Of a stretch of DNA of 64,000 nucleotides, positions 26,549 to 36,900 are shown piece after piece. The position numbers and the translations under genes were made by a program. The notes below the pieces were generated by a model. It was not told where the DNA came from, made no database searches, and was given only the letters and a program-made list of their open reading frames with translations. This DNA is from an uncultured Alphaproteobacteria bacterium (GTDB taxonomy: Bacteria > Pseudomonadota > Alphaproteobacteria > Rhizobiales > Aestuariivirgaceae). The stretch is taken from NCBI GenBank assembly GCA_937872985.1, contig CALMUW010000086.1, positions 1 through 64,000 of the forward strand, given 5' to 3'. Each line of letters opens with the position of its first letter. Positions within the stretch are counted from its first letter, which is position 1.

Positions 26549-29359
26549 GTGATTCCCGCTCCCGCCATGACCGAAGCCTTCACAATCGCGTGCGCCTCTG
26601 CCGCCCTGTCGGGGGTCGGGCTGGTCAGCGACGGCGTGGTGATGTCGGCGGGCGATGGCCTGAAGCGGCTGGCGGCGGCGCCGCATCTGCTCTGTCATGC
26701 GCCCTTCATGGCGGCGCGGCTGGGTGCGGCGGCCAGAGCGGCGCGGGCGGCGGTGCGGGCCGCGGCAGAGCAGAAGCATCTCGACGTGGCGGAACTCTTT
26801 GCCTTCGTCTGTCCGGCGCAACTGGCCATTCCCAGTGCGCGCGGGCTGGCGCTGGCCCTGGCGCTGGAGCCGGGGGCAACCGAGGATGACACGCTGCGCG
26901 CCGTGGCCGCCGATCTGTTGCAGCGTCTGGCCAGCCGCCATTATCCCCATGCACGCGAGACGGCGGAGGCCGCGACCTATCTGGCCCATGCCAATTGGCC
27001 GTGGAGCGGACTGGTGCTGAAGGCGCTGACCCAGGGCCATCCCCGGCTGGAGGTGGCGCGCTTTGCCACGGGGCTCAATGTCTGGGACCGGCTGGAGGAA
27101 TGGGAGGACGAGGGACCGCGCCCGCCGCCCGCTCAGGAGGCGATCAGCGCGGACGAGGCCCGGCGCGAGCTGGCGCAGGCGCTTGGCCCCTTCGCCGAGG
27201 CGCGGCCCGCCCAGCGCGATTATGCGGCGGCGGCGGCCCATGCCTTTCAGCCGCGCCAGAGCCAGGCCTTCAACAACATCCTGCTGGCGGAGGCAGGCAC
27301 CGGCCTGGGCAAGACGCTGGGCTATCTCGCGCCCGCCTTTCTTTATGCCACGCGCACCAGAGGACCGGTGTGGATTTCCACCTACACCAAGAACCTGCAA
27401 CGGCAGCTCGATCAGGAAAGCCGCCGTCTCGTCGATGACCCGGCGCTGCGCCGCCGCCAGATCGTCATCCGCAAGGGACGCGAGAACTATGCCTGCCTGC
27501 TCAACATGCAGGAAGCCTTCGGGCGTCTTGGCTCCGGGCGCGGCGCACTGCTGGCCACGCTCATTGCGCGCTGGGCCCGCAACTCGCGCGATGGCGACAT
27601 GGTGGGCGGGGACTTTCCCTCGTGGATCTTCGGCCTGTTCGGTGAAGGCGAGGGCGCGCCGACCCCTGCCGGACTGGGCCTCACCGACCGGCGCGGCGAG
27701 TGCATCTATGTGGCCTGCCCGCATTACCGCAAATGCTTCATCGAGAAGTCTCAGCGCGCGGCGCGCAATGCCGCGCTCGTCATCGCCAATCATGCCCTGG
27801 TGCTGCATCAGGCGGCCATGGATCACCTCTTGGGCGCGGCCCGGACGGAGGAGGAGGAAGCGGCACCGGGAGGCCTGCGCCGGCTGGTGTTCGACGAGGG
27901 CCATCATCTGTTTGATGCCGCCGACAGCGCCTTTGCCAGCCACCTGACGGCGCTGGAGACCTCCGAGTTGCGGCGCTGGCTGCGCGGACCCGAGGATCAG
28001 CGGCGGCGCGGGCGCGGGCTGGTGGAGCGGCTGGGCGATCTTGCCGCCAATGACGACGAGATGGAGCGCCTGACGCAGCAGGCGCTGCGCGCGGCCCTGG
28101 CGCTTCCCGGCCCGGGCTGGACGCGGCGCATTCAGGCGGGCCAGGCGGAGGGCGCGACCGAGGAATTCCTCGCGCTGGTGCGCCAGCAGGTTCTGGCGCG
28201 GGCGGAACAGCAGGACACCACCGCCGCGCTGGAGACGGATTGCCTGCCGCTGGTCGACGGGCTTTCCGGGCGCGCGGTGGAACTGGCGGAGGCTCTTGCT
28301 GATCTCAGGCGCCCGCTGGTGGCTCTGGCCAGGCGGCTGGCGGCCAAGCTCGACACGGAGGCGGAGGACCTGACCTCGGCCGAACGCGGGCGGATCGAGG
28401 CCCTGGCGCGCTCGCTGCGGCGGCGGGGCGATCTCATGCTCGCGGGCTGGATCGCCATGCTCGATCATCTGCCGGAGGAAAAGGGCGGGCTGCATGTGGA
28501 CTGGTTCGCCATCGAGCAGGCCTTCGGGCGCGAGGCGGATGTGGGCCTCTACTCCCACTGGCTCGACCCCACCGAGCCTCTGGCGCTGTCGGTGCTGCGG
28601 CCTGCCGATGGCGTCATCATCACCTCGGCCACGCTGAAGGACCGCCCGCCCGATGTGCCCGACGACTGGGAGAGTGCGGAGCTTAGAACCGGCGTGGTCC
28701 ATCTGCCCTGGCCGGTCAAGCGCGTGGGTCTGGCCTCGCCCTTTGACTATCCGGCGCGGGCCCAGGTGATCGTGGTCAATGACGTGAACCGCGCCGACAT
28801 GGATCAGGTGGCCGCCGCCTACCGCGAATTGTTTCTGGCGACGGGCGGCGGGGCGCTCGGCCTGTTCACCGCCATTGCGCGGCTCAGGGCCGTGCACAAG
28901 CGCATCCTGACGCCGCTCGCGGGTGCGGGACTGACGCTCTATGCCCAACATGCCGACCCCATGGATACGGCAACCCTGGTCGACCTGTTCCGGGCCGAAA
29001 GGGATGCCTGCCTGCTTGGCACCGACGCGGTGCGCGACGGGGTTGATGTGCCGGGGCGGGCTTTGCGCCTCATCGTGCTGGACCGGGTGCCCTGGCCCAC
29101 GCCCACCATATTGGAGCGCGCCCGGCGCGAGGCCTTCGGCGGCCAGAGCTATACCGACATGGTGGTGCGGCTGCGCCTGCGGCAGGGCTTCGGGCGGCTG
29201 ATCCGGCAGGCGGCGGACCACGGCTCCTTCGTGGTGCTGGATCCGCGCCTTGCCTCCCGCTTCGGCACGGCCTTTCCCGATGGCGTGGCGATCCGGCGCA
29301 TGGGGCTGGCGGACGCCATCGACGCGGTGAAGGCCTTCGACGAAAGGTTCAGGCCCTGA
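26549..29359 (+). CDS. DinG/XPD-like Fe-S ATP-dependent DNA helicase
   Basis: A 936-aa superfamily 2 helicase. Domain order: an N-terminal region of about 220 residues with no clear motif, Walker A AEAGTGLGKT (~residues 249-258), four cysteines between motifs I and II suited to a 4Fe-4S cluster (YACLL, then GECIYVACPHYRKCF), the DEGHH box (~residue 449), and C-terminal motifs ITSATLKDR, LGTDAVRDGVDVPG and RQGFGRLIRQ. This fits DinG/YoaA helicases that unwind DNA 5'-3' with a role in repair. GGAGG lies 7 bp before the GTG at 26549; ATG at 26567 is an alternative. Its end overlaps the convergent MATE gene by 11 bp. Confidence 0.9.
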   Translation: MIPAPAMTEAFTIACASAALSGVGLVSDGVVMSAGDGLKRLAAAPHLLCHAPFMAARLGAAARAARAAVRAAAEQKHLDVAELFAFVCPAQLAIPSARGLALALALEPGATEDDTLRAVAADLLQRLASRHYPHARETAEAATYLAHANWPWSGLVLKALTQGHPRLEVARFATGLNVWDRLEEWEDEGPRPPPAQEAISADEARRELAQALGPFAEARPAQRDYAAAAAHAFQPRQSQAFNNILLAEAGTGLGKTLGYLAPAFLYATRTRGPVWISTYTKNLQRQLDQESRRLVDDPALRRRQIVIRKGRENYACLLNMQEAFGRLGSGRGALLATLIARWARNSRDGDMVGGDFPSWIFGLFGEGEGAPTPAGLGLTDRRGECIYVACPHYRKCFIEKSQRAARNAALVIANHALVLHQAAMDHLLGAARTEEEEAAPGGLRRLVFDEGHHLFDAADSAFASHLTALETSELRRWLRGPEDQRRRGRGLVERLGDLAANDDEMERLTQQALRAALALPGPGWTRRIQAGQAEGATEEFLALVRQQVLARAEQQDTTAALETDCLPLVDGLSGRAVELAEALADLRRPLVALARRLAAKLDTEAEDLTSAERGRIEALARSLRRRGDLMLAGWIAMLDHLPEEKGGLHVDWFAIEQAFGREADVGLYSHWLDPTEPLALSVLRPADGVIITSATLKDRPPDVPDDWESAELRTGVVHLPWPVKRVGLASPFDYPARAQVIVVNDVNRADMDQVAAAYRELFLATGGGALGLFTAIARLRAVHKRILTPLAGAGLTLYAQHADPMDTATLVDLFRAERDACLLGTDAVRDGVDVPGRALRLIVLDRVPWPTPTILERARREAFGGQSYTDMVVRLRLRQGFGRLIRQAADHGSFVVLDPRLASRFGTAFPDGVAIRRMGLADAIDAVKAFDERFRP

Positions 29360-30677
29360 ACATGCGGCGTTCGATGGCGGGCATGCGCAGCGCCATGGTG
29401 AGGCCGCGCATGATGAAGAAGGCGCATAGCGCCAGCCACAGGCCGGTGATGCCGTAACGCGGCTCCAGCCACCACCACAGGCCCATGAAGGCGGCGAGCG
29501 AGACGAGCATGGTGTTGCGCATGTCGCGGGTGGCCAGCGCCCCGGTGTAAATCCCGTCGAACTGGAAGGCGACCGCGCCGAGGAAGGGCGTCAGGGCGGC
29601 GAGCCACAGGGAGGCCCGCGCCATGGCGCGCACCGGCGGACTGACGGTGAGAAGATCGATGAACCATGGCCCCGCCGCGAGCAGGATGAGCGAGCACAGC
29701 GCCCCCACCGCCACGGCCCACTTGGAGGTGAGCCAGATGGCGGCATTGAAGCGCTGGCGGTTGCCCGCACCCGCCGACTGGCCGACCAGCGCCTCCGAGG
29801 CATAGGCAAAGCCGTCGATGAGATAGGCCGAGACTTCGAAGAGATTCATCAGCACGGCGTTGGCCGCCACCACCGTATCTCCCAGCCGCGCGCCGCGCGC
29901 CGTGAACCAGCCGAAGGCGAAGATGAGGCAGAGGGTGCGCACCATGATGTCGAAATTGGCACCCATGGTTTTGCGATAGGCATGGAGGTCAAAAACGCGC
30001 GCGGCCTCGAAGCCCTGCCCGAGCTGGCGCAGGCGGAAAAAGACGATGGCGAGACCCAGGGCGAGCGCCAGATATTCGGCGATGAGGGCGGCCTGGCCCA
30101 CGCCTTCCGAAGTCTTGTGCAGCACCAGCACGAAGAGGGCCGAGAGCGCCATGTTGGTGAGGTTCAGCACCACCTGGGTGATGAAGGCGGCGGTGGCCCG
30201 GCCCTGCCCGGTGAGCCAGCCGAGGATGACGAAATTCATGAGCGCTGCCGGGGCCGACCAGACGCGCCAGTGGAAGTAGCTTTCGGCATGGGCGAGCAAG
30301 TCCGGCGAGCCGCCGATGACCCGGAAGGCGAGGCGGCCGATGACGGGCGAGAGCGCCACGATGACGAGGCCGAAGCCCAGGGCAAGGAGAAGCGCCCGGA
30401 AGAACACGGCGGCGAGTTCCGGCGTATCACCAGCCCCCGTGGCCTGGGCGGAAAGCCCGCCGGTGGAGAGCCGGAGAAAGCCGAAGCCCCAGAACAGGAA
30501 GGAGAAGACGAGGGCGCCGACGGCGATGGAGCCGATGTAATAGGGATCGGGCAAGCGGCCGATGACGGCGGTGTTGACGACACCGATCAGCGGTTCGGTG
30601 ACGTTGGACAGCATGATGGGCACCGCGATGGCAAGGACCGAGCGGTGGGTCAGCGGAAGGGCCTGGGCCTGGGTCAT
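29349..30677 (-). CDS. MATE family efflux transporter (DinF-like)
   Basis: A 442-aa inner membrane protein with twelve predicted helices and the MATE pattern (AVPIMLSNVTEPLIGVVNTA, then GFGFLRLSTGGLSAQATGAG and, in the second half, DGFAYASEALVGQSAGAGNR). MATE/DinF proteins export drugs or toxic metabolites using a Na+ or H+ gradient. Substrate unknown. It diverges from the Lhr-type helicase with only 47 bp between starts. Confidence 0.9.
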   Translation of the reverse strand: MTQAQALPLTHRSVLAIAVPIMLSNVTEPLIGVVNTAVIGRLPDPYYIGSIAVGALVFSFLFWGFGFLRLSTGGLSAQATGAGDTPELAAVFFRALLLALGFGLVIVALSPVIGRLAFRVIGGSPDLLAHAESYFHWRVWSAPAALMNFVILGWLTGQGRATAAFITQVVLNLTNMALSALFVLVLHKTSEGVGQAALIAEYLALALGLAIVFFRLRQLGQGFEAARVFDLHAYRKTMGANFDIMVRTLCLIFAFGWFTARGARLGDTVVAANAVLMNLFEVSAYLIDGFAYASEALVGQSAGAGNRQRFNAAIWLTSKWAVAVGALCSLILLAAGPWFIDLLTVSPPVRAMARASLWLAALTPFLGAVAFQFDGIYTGALATRDMRNTMLVSLAAFMGLWWWLEPRYGITGLWLALCAFFIMRGLTMALRMPAIERRMFRA

Positions 30678-30724
30678 GACGCCTGTTGCGCGTCGGCGCG
30701 GCCTCGGTCAAGTTCCAGCGCAGC

Positions 30725-33208
30725 ATGACTGTGCCAGACCAGATTCTGCCGGAGGGGTTCCAACGCTGGTTTGCGGCGCGCGGCTGGCAGCCACGGCCGC
30801 ACCAGGTGACCATGCTGCGCCATGGGCTGTCGGGTGAGAGCGCGCTGCTGATCTCGCCCACCGGCGGCGGCAAGACGCTGGCGGGCTTTCTCGCCACGCT
30901 GGTGGAATTGCGCGAGACCCACAAAACGCCGGGCATTCACACGCTCTATGTGTCGCCGCTGAAGGCGCTGGCGGTGGACATTGCCCGCAACCTTGAGGCC
31001 CCCATTGCCGAGATGAACCTGCCCATCACGGTGGAGACGCGCACCGGCGACACGCCGCACGACCGTCGCCAGCGCCAGCGCCGCAAGCCGCCGGACATTC
31101 TCATCACCACGCCCGAACAGGTGTCGCTGCTGGTGGCGGACCCGGAGGCCGGGAAGCTGCTGGCGCATCTCTCCTGCGTCATCCTCGATGAGTTGCACGC
31201 GCTGGTGCCGAACAAGCGGGGCGCGCTCCTGTCGCTCGCGCTCACGCGGGTGCGGGCCCATGCGCCGCAGGTGCGCCTTGCCGGACTGTCGGCCACGGTG
31301 GCGGATGAAGGTGCCCTGGCGGCCTGGCTTGCGCCCGCCGGGGCAGCACCCGTGGCGCTGGTGAAGGGTCAGGCCGGGGCGGCACCGGATATACAGATCC
31401 TGAAGTCGCAGGAGCGCGTGCCCTGGGCCGGGCATTCGGCGCGCTATGCGGTGCCGGAAATCTATGCCGCGCTGAAACCGGCGGGGCTTGCCATCATCTT
31501 CGTCAATACGCGCTCGCAGGCCGAGCGGCTGTTTCAGGATCTGTGGGAGGCGAACGAGGATCACCTCGCCATTGCACTCCATCACGGCTCGCTCGACATG
31601 GCCCAGCGCCGCAAGGTGGAGGCGGCCATGGCAGCGGGGAAACTCCGCGCCGTGGTGGCGACCTCGACCCTCGACCTCGGCATCGACTGGGGCACTGTCG
31701 ATCTGGTTATCCAGGTGGGCGCGCCCAAGGGCTCCAGCCGCCTGTTGCAGCGCATTGGCCGGGCCAATCACCGGCTGGACGAGCCAAGCCGGGCGCTGCT
31801 GGTGCCGTCCAACCGCTTCGAGGTTCTGGAATGCGAGGCGGCGGCCCTGGCGGCGGCAGAAAATGCTCAGGACACGGATTATCCCGTCATCATGAAGCTC
31901 GACGTTCTGGCCCAGCACATCCTGGGCCGGGCGGTGGCGGGGCCGTTCCATGCCGATGACCTCTACACCGAGGTGACCTCGGCCTTCACCTATCGCCGGC
32001 TGGAGCGGGAGCTGTTCGATCAGGCGCTCGATTATGTGGCAACCGGCGGCTATGCGCTCAAATCCTACGAGCGTTACGCCAAGCTGAAGCGCATGGGCGA
32101 CGGGCGCTGGCGGCTGGCGCACCCGAGGATCGGCCAGCAATACCGGCTCAATGTCGGCACCATCGTGGAAAGCCCGATGCTGAAGGTCCGGCTGGCGTCG
32201 GTCAAATCGCGCGCCAGCCGACGGGTGCTGACCGGCGGGCGCGTGCTGGGCGAACTCGAGGAATATTTCCTGTCACAATTGAGCCATGGCGACACCTTCC
32301 TGTTCTCCGGCGAGGTATTGCGTTTCGAAGGGCTGGATGAATTCGGCGCGCTGGTGACGCGCGCCGCAGGCCGCGATCCCATGGTGCCGTCCTATCAGGG
32401 TGGCAGGTTTCCGCTCTCCACCCATCTTGCCGCCCGGGTGCGCGCCATGCTGGCCGATCCCGGCCAATGGCAGCACCTGCCGCCACAGGTGCGCGACTGG
32501 CTCTCGGTGCAGAAGTGGAAGTCGGTGGTGCCAGGGGCCGACCAGATGCTGGTGGAGACCTTCCCGCGCGCCGGGAAGCATTATCTCGTGTGCTACCCCT
32601 TCGAAGGCCGGCTGGCGCAGCAGACGCTGGGCATGTTGCTGACGCGGCGGCTGGAGCGGCGGGGGGCGCGGCCTTTGGGTTTCGTCGCCTCGGAATATGC
32701 CCTGGTCATCTGGACCGTAGCCGATCTTTCCAGCCTGATCGCGCGGGGACGATTGTCGCTGGCAGAGCTTTTTGACGAGGACATGCTGGGCGATGACCTG
32801 GAGGCGTGGCTGGCCGAAAGCGCGCTGATGAAGCGGACCTTCCGCGACGCCGCGCTGATCGCGGGCCTGATCGAGCGCCGCCACCCCGGCAGGGAAAAGA
32901 CCGGGCGGCAGGTGACGGTGAACACCGACCTCATCTACGACGCGCTGCGCAGCCACCAGCCCGATCACATTCTGTTGCGCGCGGCCTGGGACGATGCCGC
33001 CTCCGGCCTCATCGATATTCACCGGCTGGGTGATCTGTTGCGGCGCATCCGGGGCCAGATCGTGCACCGCGCGCTCGATCAGGTGTCGCCGCTGGCGGTG
33101 CCGGTGCTGCTTGAGATCGGGCGCGAATCCATTTACGGCGAGGCCCATGATGCCCTTCTCGCCGAAGCCGCCGACGACCTCATGGAAGAGGCCATGCGGC
33201 TTGTCTAG
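30725..33208 (+). CDS. Lhr-type DEXH helicase, DNA ligase-associated family
   Basis: A 827-aa superfamily 2 helicase of the short Lhr-like, ligase-associated DEXH-box type. Motifs: Walker A SPTGGGKTLAGF (~residues 44-55), SPLKALAVDIARN, TTPEQVSLL, DELH in ILDELHALVPNKRGALLS (~160), LAGLSATV, STLDLGIDWGTVDLV, and QRIGRANHR. The C-terminal winged-helix and Lhr core follow. In many bacteria this helicase is encoded with a PdeM-type phosphoesterase, an ATP-dependent ligase and a beta-CASP-type exonuclease as a DNA repair module; here only the phosphoesterase is adjacent. ATG at 30725 preferred over an earlier in-frame GTG/ATG at 30686. Confidence 0.92.
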   Translation: MTVPDQILPEGFQRWFAARGWQPRPHQVTMLRHGLSGESALLISPTGGGKTLAGFLATLVELRETHKTPGIHTLYVSPLKALAVDIARNLEAPIAEMNLPITVETRTGDTPHDRRQRQRRKPPDILITTPEQVSLLVADPEAGKLLAHLSCVILDELHALVPNKRGALLSLALTRVRAHAPQVRLAGLSATVADEGALAAWLAPAGAAPVALVKGQAGAAPDIQILKSQERVPWAGHSARYAVPEIYAALKPAGLAIIFVNTRSQAERLFQDLWEANEDHLAIALHHGSLDMAQRRKVEAAMAAGKLRAVVATSTLDLGIDWGTVDLVIQVGAPKGSSRLLQRIGRANHRLDEPSRALLVPSNRFEVLECEAAALAAAENAQDTDYPVIMKLDVLAQHILGRAVAGPFHADDLYTEVTSAFTYRRLERELFDQALDYVATGGYALKSYERYAKLKRMGDGRWRLAHPRIGQQYRLNVGTIVESPMLKVRLASVKSRASRRVLTGGRVLGELEEYFLSQLSHGDTFLFSGEVLRFEGLDEFGALVTRAAGRDPMVPSYQGGRFPLSTHLAARVRAMLADPGQWQHLPPQVRDWLSVQKWKSVVPGADQMLVETFPRAGKHYLVCYPFEGRLAQQTLGMLLTRRLERRGARPLGFVASEYALVIWTVADLSSLIARGRLSLAELFDEDMLGDDLEAWLAESALMKRTFRDAALIAGLIERRHPGREKTGRQVTVNTDLIYDALRSHQPDHILLRAAWDDAASGLIDIHRLGDLLRRIRGQIVHRALDQVSPLAVPVLLEIGRESIYGEAHDALLAEAADDLMEEAMRLV

Positions 33209-33881
33209 GGAACACCGGATCAGCCTCGGGGGACTGGCCCTCATCCCCGACCGTTCGGGTGCCCTTTCGGTGCCGGATTTTTCCGCCCTGCTGGTGGCCG
33301 ACCTGCACCTTGAGACCGGGGCTGCCCTGGCGCGGCGGGGCCTGCATGTGCCGCCCTATGACAGCCGCTCGTCCCTGACGCAACTCGAAGCCGTGCTGGC
33401 CATGACAAGGCCTGAACGGCTCATTTTCCTCGGTGACAGTTTTCACGATGCCGCCGGGGCGGCCGCCATGGACCCCGCCGACCGGCAGCGCCTTGCCGCC
33501 ATCACGGCGCGGCATGACACCATCTGGGTCACCGGCAATCACGATCCTCATGCACCTGATGATCTGGGTGGGCGCGGCGTTGATGCGCTGGCGCTGGGGC
33601 CGGTGACCTTGCGCCATATCCCATCGCCCCGGCTGGGCGATGGCCATGAGATCGCGGGCCACCTGCATCCCGGCGCAACGGTGGTGCAGCGCAACGTGGC
33701 GGTGAAGCGCAAATGCTTCATCGCCGACGCGCGGCGGCTGATCATGCCGGCCTTCGGCAGTTACACCGGTGCCTTAAGTGTCTCATCTTCTGCTTTTAAA
33801 GGCCTGTTTGAGGAGGCGGATGCCCGCGTCTGGCTGACGGGCGCGGAAATTCACGTCTTTCCGCGCCAGCGCGTGGCCTGA
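33201..33881 (+). CDS. pdeM: Ligase-associated metallophosphoesterase (PdeM)
   Basis: A calcineurin-like phosphoesterase of about 226 aa. Metal-binding motifs are in order: VADLHLETGAA (D-x-H, ~residue 33), LGDSFHDA (G-D...H-D, ~80), VTGNHDPH (G-N-H-D, ~113) and GHLHPG (~154). It corresponds to the ligase-associated phosphoesterase family. No ATG fits; a TTG at 33201 inside the helicase 3' end, with GGAAGAGG upstream, is the likely start and gives an 8-bp overlap, so it is co-expressed with the helicase. Exact start uncertain. Confidence 0.85.
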   Translation: MSREHRISLGGLALIPDRSGALSVPDFSALLVADLHLETGAALARRGLHVPPYDSRSSLTQLEAVLAMTRPERLIFLGDSFHDAAGAAAMDPADRQRLAAITARHDTIWVTGNHDPHAPDDLGGRGVDALALGPVTLRHIPSPRLGDGHEIAGHLHPGATVVQRNVAVKRKCFIADARRLIMPAFGSYTGALSVSSSAFKGLFEEADARVWLTGAEIHVFPRQRVA

Positions 33882-33906
33882 AGGTTTTATCCCAAGCGCC
33901 TGTGTC

Positions 33907-36900
33907 TCAGCTCTTTTTTGCCTTCAGAGCCGCGACGATCTCCGGGGTTGCCTCACCCGTCACCTTGAAGCCGTTCTGCATCTGGAAGAGGCGGATGGCG
34001 TTGGCGGTGCGGCTGCCCATGCGCCCGTCCGGCGTGCCGATGCTATAGCCCAGACCGTTGAGCAAGGTCTGGACCTCGGCGATGTCGGAGTTGACGACGG
34101 GGGCCACCGCTTCCGGCGCGGCAGCGGTGCCCGAGGCATTCCAGTCGCCGCGCGTGACCGCGACGACATTGGCGACGTCCATGGTGCGCTTGGGCTGCCA
34201 GGAGGCCACCCGTTTTTTCACGTCATCCACCATGGCGGGCGACAGGCTGCGCGCGAGAACGGCAGCGCGATTGCTGGCGTCGGTGTCCTTCTGCTGGGCG
34301 GCGAGCGAATACCAGAAGAGCGCGTCGGAGCCGGAGGGCACGGTGCCGAGGCCGCGCTCGATCAGGACGGCGAGATTGAACTGGCTGTCCTTCAGGCCAT
34401 GGTCGGCGGCCTGGCGGAACCAATAGACCGCACGGGTGTAGTCGGGCTTGCCCACGTTGCCGCTGGCCGCGATGCTGGCGGCATTGTGCATGGCGCGGAT
34501 GTTGCCCTGGCGGCCTGCCTTCTCATAGAGCGACAGGGCGCGAGTGAAGTCCTGGGTGACGCCGGTGCCGCGTTCATAGAGGGTGGCAAGGCGGTATTGG
34601 GCGGGGGCCAGACCGCTTTGGGCAGCGCGTTCATACCATTCCGCTGCCTTGGCGGAGTCCTGCTTCACCACGCCGCCGTCGAGATAGCGGGTGGCAATGA
34701 TGAATTGTGCCGTGGCGTCACCATCGCGGGCCGACTGGCGCAGCGCCATGGCCCCCAGCTCGGCGGGCGGCATTTCCACCGGCGGGGCACCGGCCTGCAC
34801 CACGGCAGGCGGCGTGATGGAGGCGGTGGTCAGGCCGCCATCAGCGGCGAGAAGGCTGGCGATGGTGGTGGCCTTGCTGGTGATGTCCAGGCTGCCCTGC
34901 ACCTTGGCCGGTTCAGCCGGTGCGGGTGCCGCGCCGTCAATGGCTGCAGGGGCGGTGTCCGTGGCGCTGCCGGGCATGACCTGAGGGGTTTCGGCCGGAA
35001 GCGGAACGGGCGCGGAGGCGGCGGGCTGGGGCACGGCGGTGGCGGCGGGCGGCGGCGCTGCCGGCTGCTGCACGGCCGCCGGTTCCACCGGCAGGGGTGC
35101 AGGCCTGGGCTGGCCGAAAATGTTCATGGTATAGGCCGAGACCGCCGCCAGCAGCAGCAGGCCGAGGAGCATCAGGCGCTTGCGCCTGGCGTCATTGTCG
35201 TTGGCAGCCGACTTGATTTCGGGCGCCGTCTTGGTGCCGTCCGGCTTGACGCCGGGCACCACCTTGCTGCCCTTCAGCGGCTTGCCCGGCTTTTCGGGCT
35301 TGGCGGCCTTGGGGGCCTTGGGGCCACGATTGAAAAAGGGCAGCCGGGAGAGCAGGCTCTTGACGCCCGTGGATTTCACACCGGCGAGGGCCCCCGCCGC
35401 GCCCGGGGTCACGCCCGCGAGGACGCTCTTGTGGGCGTTGGAGGCCTGGGCCATGCGGCGGGCGGCGGCGATGATGTCATCGACCGAGCCGGGAGCCGCT
35501 TCGGCAGCGCTTGTCTGCACACCGGCAAAGGGATTGGCCGGGGCGGTCGCTTCGACCGCTTCCGGGGTGAAGGGATTGGCGTCGAAGATCGGCGGCTCGG
35601 CGAAGATTTCCGCGGCAGCGGGCATGGCGGGAGGCGCGGTCTCGGCCATGGCGGGAGCGGCGGCCATGGTGCCGACGGCGGGCTGGGCCAGGGCATTGTT
35701 TTCCAGCTCAGCCAGCTTGGAGACGATCTGCTCCAACGTGTCGTGGACTGCCTGCAGCGTCTCCTGATTGCGCTGGTCGGCGCTGGCGGCGGTTTCGCGC
35801 ACCGCGCGCAAGCCGTCCTGCAGGGCCTGAATTTCCGGTGCGGCGTCCATGGCCGCCATGGCCGCCATGGGCTGGGCGGCGCCAGAGAATTCGGCGGCGA
35901 CACGCCGGGCCGCTTCCTCCGCCGTCTTTTCCGAGGTGGTGCGCGTCTGCTCCATGGCGTCATAGAGCTGGTTCACGGCCCGCTCGATGGTGTCGAGGCT
36001 GGTCAACTGGCTTTCGGCCCGGGCCAGGCGCTCGGCCATGGCGGTGATCTGGTTTTCCAGCGCCGACTGGGCGATGGGCGCAGCCCCCTGACTCATGGCT
36101 TCACTCAGCCGGCGGTCCATTTCGGCCATGCGCCGTTCCAGATCGGTGAGCTGCGGCTTGTGGGCCATGGAGCCTTGGGTCTGCTCCAGCCGCTCATGAA
36201 TGTCGGTGACGCGACGGTCGAGGTCGGCCAGCGGACGCAGGTCCTGGCTCTGGGCGACGCGGGTGGAGAGCTGTTCCACGGCGGTGCGGAGTGCCGTCAC
36301 GTCACGATCGGAGGCCAGGCCCTGACGGGTCTGGTCGATGCGCTGGTTCAGGGTTTCCACTTCGCCGCGCAGACGCTGCATTTCGGCAGGCGTGCCGTTC
36401 TGGCTGGCAAAGGCGGACTGGGCATCCTTGAGAAGGGTCAGGATGCGCTGTTCGATGGTGCGCAGTTCCTTCTGGCTGGCCTGCACCGCCGCCGTCTGGG
36501 CGCGCGAGGCCAAGGCCTCGGAATCCTGACGCACCCCGTCGATGCGTCCGGCAAGCTGCGACAGTTCGCGCTGCAGCAGTTCCGGCAGGGCCACGGCCTT
36601 GCCGGTTTCGGTGCGATCGATGCGGTTGGCCAACTCGCTGATGCGGGCTTCGAGATTGCGGATGGCGGGAGCCTGCTGCAGCACCTGTTCGTTGACCGAA
36701 CCTGCCGCGCGGGTGGCCATGTCGGCCATGCGGTCCTGCATGGTCTTGAGCGTGTCGCGGGTGCGGCGCTCGCCGTTTTCAATGTGCTCGATGATGTTGC
36801 GCACCGCCTTTTCCAGCGACTGGAAGGCGGGGGTATCTTCGGGCTTGGTGGTGGATCGGGCGGATGGCGTGGTCTGGGCCAGCTGGCTGACCTGACGGCC

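Noticed and set aside
26510-29221. Very long open frame on the minus strand upstream of the dienelactone hydrolase
   Set aside because: It is antisense to the Fe-S helicase, whose motifs are clear; long antisense frames are common in GC-rich DNA.
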